Assembly: GCF_037201965.1 (NCBI RefSeq) | Contig: NZ_CP147518.1 | Location: 1,487,001 to 1,551,000, forward strand | Direction of reading: 5' to 3' | Origin: Spirosoma sp. SC4-14 | GTDB taxonomy: Bacteria > Bacteroidota > Bacteroidia > Cytophagales > Spirosomataceae | DNA: 64,000 bases | In this document: in pieces, positions 59,786 through 64,000 of the stretch | How the letters are laid out: each line of letters begins with the position of its first letter | Position numbering within the stretch: position 1 is the first letter of the stretch | Translations under genes and position numbers: made by a program | The notes under the pieces: generated by a model | Databases searched by the model: none | Told to the model about the DNA's origin: nothing | Seen by the model: the letters and a program-made list of their open reading frames with translations, nothing else

Positions 59786-61220
59786 ATTTATAAATCGCTG
59801 GTGCTTCGAACGTAGCCGGAACTGGCGATGGCGTACTTGGGTTTGAGTTAATCTCATTCTGCGGATAAATGAACCGCCACGGAAGCTGCGACCCGTTGTT
59901 GGGTGTCAGCTTAATACCATAAGCTTCAGTTCGGGTCCGGCGCTCGTCGTTCCAGCCCAGGTGCTGGCCATAGAACGATACATACCGCTCCTGAAGAATT
60001 TCGCGCATCAGCGCATTGTCGGCGCTGATGCCGTCGGGGTTTTCGATACCACCGGCTTCAAAATCGGCCGCTACGTAGGGTTCATACTTGTAGGCCCCCG
60101 AGGTCAGGTAGGTTGCGTTGATATAGCCACCCGAATTCAGAAAGCTCCGATAGGTGTTCAGGTGACCCAGTGCCGTTGTAAAGCCTTTGCCACTCCGAAG
60201 CGCCATTTCGGCCAGCGTCAGAATGTTTTCCTGGTATGTGACGAGCGGGAAACTGGCGCTTTGAGCAAAAAAACCGGATGATCCTGATGTGTTGGGTTCA
60301 ACTTTGCCGGGCGTATTGACACCGTTCTCCAGGTAATAAAATTTATAGCGGGCCGTTTCAACGGTCTTCGCATTACCCCGATAATTGGCACTGGCCGGAT
60401 TCAGCAGACTCACGTTATAGGCCCCCACAGCGTAGATATCGCCAGTACGGGTAGAAGCCAGAAACGAATAATACGAATTCTGGTTTACGCTGGCGGTTGT
60501 TCCGTGTGGCGAATACAGAGAATTTGCATACGTACTGACGCCACTTTGAGCAGCCGTATAAGCGGCATCGTATTGCCTGGAGTCGGTTAGTAAACGGGCT
60601 TTTAGCGTATAGGCAACCTGCGTCCACTTGGTGGCATCACCCGCAAAATGAATGTCTTCGGTGCTAACCGTTCCAACGCCCGACTTGAGGTCGGCGATGG
60701 CATCGTCGAGCAGTGCCAGCAATTTTGTGTATACCGTTGCCTGAGGTTCAAAGGCTGGATTCGGGTATTTCGCAATGTCGCCCGCCTGGTCGAACGGAAT
60801 ATCGCCCCAAAGCTCTGTACCCGTTGCGAGGGCATTGGCCCGCAGAATTTTGGCGATCCCTGCCATTTTGCGGTTTCCAAGCGCCGTTGCCTGACTAATG
60901 GTCAGGAGCGCATTGGCATTGGTTCCGGTAAAGACCAGGTTCCAGTCCGAATCGTAGATACCCGCCGAAACGTTATAGTTGTAATAATCCAGCCACTGCC
61001 GGTCGGCGCCAGAAGCATAGCCGTCCCAAATGGTAGTCAGTCGGCTGGCCATACCTTCCTGCGTAGCCATATTGGCAATTTCGGTGCCAGTCAGCAACAG
61101 GCTGGCCGTAGAGCTGGTTGGGTTGTTAGGATCTACGTTGAGGTTCTCCACAATAGAGGTGCAGGAGAACAGTTCCAGACCCAGCAAAGCAGTAAGAACA
61201 AATTTATAGTTACGATTCAT
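59784..61220 (-). CDS. SusD/RagB-family outer-membrane lipoprotein
   Basis: 478 residues. The lipobox LFSC places the lipidated Cys at residue 20. The start of the mature protein, ENLNVDPNNPTSSTASLLLTGTEIAN, and LRANALATGTELWGDIPFDQAGD are typical of the SusD-like_2 group, built on tetratricopeptide-like helices; the end LMREILQERYVSFYGQHLGWNDERRT is the family's conserved C-terminal helix region. The protein caps a partner SusC receptor on the cell surface and binds the nutrient before uptake. It follows the SusC gene by 20 bp on the same strand. Ligand unknown; many SusD-like_2 members bind peptides or glycans. Confidence 0.92.
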   Translation of the reverse strand: MNRNYKFVLTALLGLELFSCTSIVENLNVDPNNPTSSTASLLLTGTEIANMATQEGMASRLTTIWDGYASGADRQWLDYYNYNVSAGIYDSDWNLVFTGTNANALLTISQATALGNRKMAGIAKILRANALATGTELWGDIPFDQAGDIAKYPNPAFEPQATVYTKLLALLDDAIADLKSGVGTVSTEDIHFAGDATKWTQVAYTLKARLLTDSRQYDAAYTAAQSGVSTYANSLYSPHGTTASVNQNSYYSFLASTRTGDIYAVGAYNVSLLNPASANYRGNAKTVETARYKFYYLENGVNTPGKVEPNTSGSSGFFAQSASFPLVTYQENILTLAEMALRSGKGFTTALGHLNTYRSFLNSGGYINATYLTSGAYKYEPYVAADFEAGGIENPDGISADNALMREILQERYVSFYGQHLGWNDERRTRTEAYGIKLTPNNGSQLPWRFIYPQNEINSNPSTPSPVPATFEAPAIYK

Positions 61221-61240
61221 GTTTGAGGCTTCTTTAAGGA

Positions 61241-64000
61241 CTAGTAGGTGATTTTGAGGCTGAAAAGCAGCGATTTGGTGTTCGGACTGTTGAAATAGTC
61301 CTGACCGCGTGAGTTGCTGGCTCCGTTGAGTGCCGTTTCGGGGTCAATGCCAACCATTTTGGTCCATAGGATCGGGTTCCGACCCGTTACGCGTATATCG
61401 ATCGATTGCAACCGGCTTTTCTGACGGAATTTCGGTGAGTTAATAACGTATCCTACCGAAACCTCCCGTAGCCGGGTCCAGCTTGCATCCTGAATAAACT
61501 GCTCGACCAACGTACTGAAACCGCCACCAATTGACGTGTAATACGACTGATCGAGCAATACTGGTCCTGCTCCGAAATCTTTGATGGCACCGCGTACGGT
61601 TGAACCCGCCGTAATGGTTTTACCGGCGTAGTTTTTCAGATCCTGCGTCAACGTTACCTCATTACCTACGTCGGCATGTGTACCGAAGTAATACAGCACG
61701 CCCTTTGTTCCGGTATAGAAATCACCGCCCTGAAACGTTTCGAACAGAATGTTCAGCGAAACTTTTTTGTAGGAAAGGTTCGTGCCAAAACCACCGCGGT
61801 AGTTAGGGTTCGGATTGCCGATTACGCCAAACTGGGACGCAATTTGTGGGAAACCATTGGCATTTAACTGGAGCGACCCGGTTTCGGTGCGCTGGTATAC
61901 CCCCCCATAGAGCGACGACATGGCGTAGCCAACTTTCGCTACCGTACTGGCCGTACTGCTAAAACCACCCAGCGTAATAATGTCGGTTCCGGCAAGGTTC
62001 GTGACCCGGTTTACGTTACCGCTCAGGTTGCCCAGTATGTTCCAGGTAAAGTCTTTTTTGCTCAGAAGATTGTAATTCATCTCCAGTTCCCAGCCCTTGT
62101 TTTCCATCGATCCGGCGTTCGTGTATTTAGACGTAAAACCGGTAGAGCCTGCGGCAGCAACGTCGAGCAGGAGGTCGTTGATTCTATTTTGGTAATAGGT
62201 GAACCCCGCTGTCAGACGGTTGTTGAAAAAGCGCAGATCGGTGCCCAGTTCCCATTCGGTTTTCCGCTCGGGACGCAGGTACGGATCGCCCTGGCGGCTG
62301 CTTCGTACGTAGGCTCCATTGCCATAACCCGACCCGCTGAGTGGGTTAGCCCAACTGGCAAACGAAGCCGTTACGTAGGTCGTTGTGTTTCGGTAGGCAT
62401 CGGGCTGCACACCCACAACCCCATATGAAGCACGCAGCTTACCAAACGACAGAAGGCTGCTTTCGCGCAGGGTAGGTAGTTGCGTAAACTGCCACGCAAT
62501 GTCGGCCGATGGGTAGTAGAACGTCGACTTGGTCTGACTACCAAACGTAGAACCCGCTTCGCCAGCCACCGATGCATTCAGGAAAACCTGATTGAAGAAA
62601 CCCAGATTCAGGGTCGAGTACATACGAGCCATTCGACGGTGGGTGGTTGTGCGATAAGGAGCATCGTTCGACGTGAGCGAATTGCCGAAGTTGGCTGGCG
62701 CATCGGCAATGATGAACGTATTCATGTTGCCCCCCAGATTCAGGTATTTGCGGTCGTTAATATTGAACCCTACAATCAGCGTGCTGGTGATGTTTTTTCC
62801 GAAATCTTTGAAAGCCCGGCCAATAATATCGCCGTTCATTTCCGACTCTTTATAAATCTCTTCGTTATAGGTACCCAGACCACTGTTTGATGCCGAGTTC
62901 ACGGGGTAATTTGTGATGCGGTGGTCGGTGTTAGCATCGATACCACCACGAACCGTAACATCGAACCATTTCGAAGGCGTAATCAACAGTTCGGAGCTAA
63001 GAATAAAACGATCGACTTCCGAGAAATTGGTTAGCTCGTGAATCGCCCACATCGGATCATTATAAATTGGGTTCGCTAAGGCACCCAGGTAGTTCCGATA
63101 AGCCCGTTGGCGGTTTGGAATGGCACTGGCCGTTGGCGACGAAAAATAATTACCCTTATAGTAGCGGCTATCGAAATCCGGCGAAGTACGCAGCATACCG
63201 ATGTAAAGACCGTTTACGCTGTTACTGCGCTGAATCCGGTTGGAGGTTGTGCGGGCGTAGGTAGCGTTGGTGGTGGCTTTGATGATGTCGTTGAACCGAC
63301 GCTCCGAATTGAACCGTACGGTTGTCCGGTTGTAGTCGCTTTGTCCGTTGATGATGCCCTTCTGACGCAGATCACCTACGCTGAGGTAAAAATTTCCTTT
63401 TTCATTACCACCACTGATGGCCAGGTTATTGTCGATGTAGGTACCCGTGCGGAACACCATATCCCGGCGGGCATCGTTGAATGTCTCTTTCGAATTTTTA
63501 GTGATAATTGGATAAAACGTTTTGCCATTGTACGCTTCAAAACGAGCGCCATTCATATTCACTGCGTCGTCGCCACCAGCCCGGTTTGCAATTTTGTCGC
63601 CCCAGGTAAATGCACTGGTTGGGCTGTAGACACCGTCGGAACCCTGTCCATAGTTGCTTTGCAGCGGATGGAGCATGTTCGGCTTGTCGAACGAAACGGT
63701 AGAGCTATACGAAATATTGACCTTGTCGCTGTTGGCTCCTTTTTTGGTCGTAATCACAATTACGCCATTGGCCGCCCGCGAACCCCACAGCGCAGCGGCC
63801 GAAGCTCCTTTCAAAATCTGCATCGACGCAATGTCGTCGGGGTTGATATCGTTCAGACGCGATTGCTGGGTTACGCCAGCAGCCCCATCGCCGAGTGTCG
63901 AGTTACTGATCGGAATCCCATCTACAATGACCAGTGGCTGGTTTGAGCCTGTAATGGTGTTCTGGCCCCGAATCTGGATATACGAGCCTGCACCCGGATC
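61241..64000 (-). CDS. SusC/RagA-family TonB-dependent receptor, 3' part
   Basis: The minus-strand frame is open to the last base of the window; 919 codons remain and the N-terminus (signal peptide, carboxypeptidase-like domain, TonB box) lies outside. The visible plug has IRGQNTITGSNQPLVIVDGI, then NDINPDDIASMQILKGASA and YGSRAANG-type sequence (ALWGSRAANGVIVITTKKG), the standard SusC signature. The rest is a 22-strand outer-membrane barrel ending in LLFSLKITY, with the terminal aromatic expected for barrel assembly. The ATG at 63823 is internal, not the start. With SusD it forms a TonB-energised uptake pair for an unidentified nutrient. Confidence 0.95.
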   Translation of the reverse strand, partial: DPGAGSYIQIRGQNTITGSNQPLVIVDGIPISNSTLGDGAAGVTQQSRLNDINPDDIASMQILKGASAAALWGSRAANGVIVITTKKGANSDKVNISYSSTVSFDKPNMLHPLQSNYGQGSDGVYSPTSAFTWGDKIANRAGGDDAVNMNGARFEAYNGKTFYPIITKNSKETFNDARRDMVFRTGTYIDNNLAISGGNEKGNFYLSVGDLRQKGIINGQSDYNRTTVRFNSERRFNDIIKATTNATYARTTSNRIQRSNSVNGLYIGMLRTSPDFDSRYYKGNYFSSPTASAIPNRQRAYRNYLGALANPIYNDPMWAIHELTNFSEVDRFILSSELLITPSKWFDVTVRGGIDANTDHRITNYPVNSASNSGLGTYNEEIYKESEMNGDIIGRAFKDFGKNITSTLIVGFNINDRKYLNLGGNMNTFIIADAPANFGNSLTSNDAPYRTTTHRRMARMYSTLNLGFFNQVFLNASVAGEAGSTFGSQTKSTFYYPSADIAWQFTQLPTLRESSLLSFGKLRASYGVVGVQPDAYRNTTTYVTASFASWANPLSGSGYGNGAYVRSSRQGDPYLRPERKTEWELGTDLRFFNNRLTAGFTYYQNRINDLLLDVAAAGSTGFTSKYTNAGSMENKGWELEMNYNLLSKKDFTWNILGNLSGNVNRVTNLAGTDIITLGGFSSTASTVAKVGYAMSSLYGGVYQRTETGSLQLNANGFPQIASQFGVIGNPNPNYRGGFGTNLSYKKVSLNILFETFQGGDFYTGTKGVLYYFGTHADVGNEVTLTQDLKNYAGKTITAGSTVRGAIKDFGAGPVLLDQSYYTSIGGGFSTLVEQFIQDASWTRLREVSVGYVINSPKFRQKSRLQSIDIRVTGRNPILWTKMVGIDPETALNGASNSRGQDYFNSPNTKSLLFSLKITY

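Noticed and set aside
63823..64000. ATG at 63823 as the start of the SusC gene
   Set aside because: The frame continues upstream with standard SusC plug sequence (IRGQNTITGSNQPLVIVDGI) to the window edge, so that Met is internal.

Overview
The window looks like a chromosomal segment of a Cytophagales-type member of the Bacteroidota, close to Spirosoma or its relatives. The reasons are a SusC/SusD outer-membrane pair, long FtsX/MacB-type permeases of which two carry the Bacteroidota 'permease prefix' domain, a PA14-OmpA fusion, and the absence of clear Shine-Dalgarno sequences. The genus is an inference; no rRNA or other marker gene is present.

The dominant feature is an array of 17 paralogous, same-strand permeases (16 complete, one cut by the left edge). 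Each complete one has the order TM1 - periplasmic MacB-like domain - FtsX domain - TM5 - second periplasmic domain - second FtsX domain. They fall into four blocks: A (1-6636, three genes, two with a 78-residue N-terminal prefix), B (17060-35440, a small secreted protein plus seven permeases and a 67-codon ORF), C (39947-50948, four permeases plus two small proteins) and D (51264-59670, three permeases and a PA14-OmpA protein). No ABC ATPase, membrane-fusion protein or TolC-type channel gene is present anywhere in the 64 kb.

The three long non-coding gaps that precede blocks B, C and D each hold the same control module: a sigma-54-like -24/-12 element and, about 61 bp upstream of it, a dyad of the form TGTCC-N6-GGACA. 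This suggests that the blocks are co-regulated by one NtrC-type activator that is not encoded here. Inside the blocks, eight gene junctions carry almost the same 71-72 bp palindrome, fitted exactly between one stop codon and the next ATG. Other junctions carry different palindromes, several of them shared between distant junctions.

Blocks A and B are separated by ordinary accessory genes (6688-16731): a UbiA-like membrane protein, a serine hydrolase with a TPR tail, two SnoaL-like proteins, a Crp-type and two AraC-type regulators, a C10-type cysteine peptidase, a NamZ/DUF1343 muramidase and an aldo/keto reductase. A three-gene opposite-strand operon (multicopper oxidase, HELAEA-motif protein, lipoprotein; 35572-39610) lies between blocks B and C. 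The right end is a SusD lipoprotein and the 3' part of a SusC receptor on the minus strand, converging on block D.
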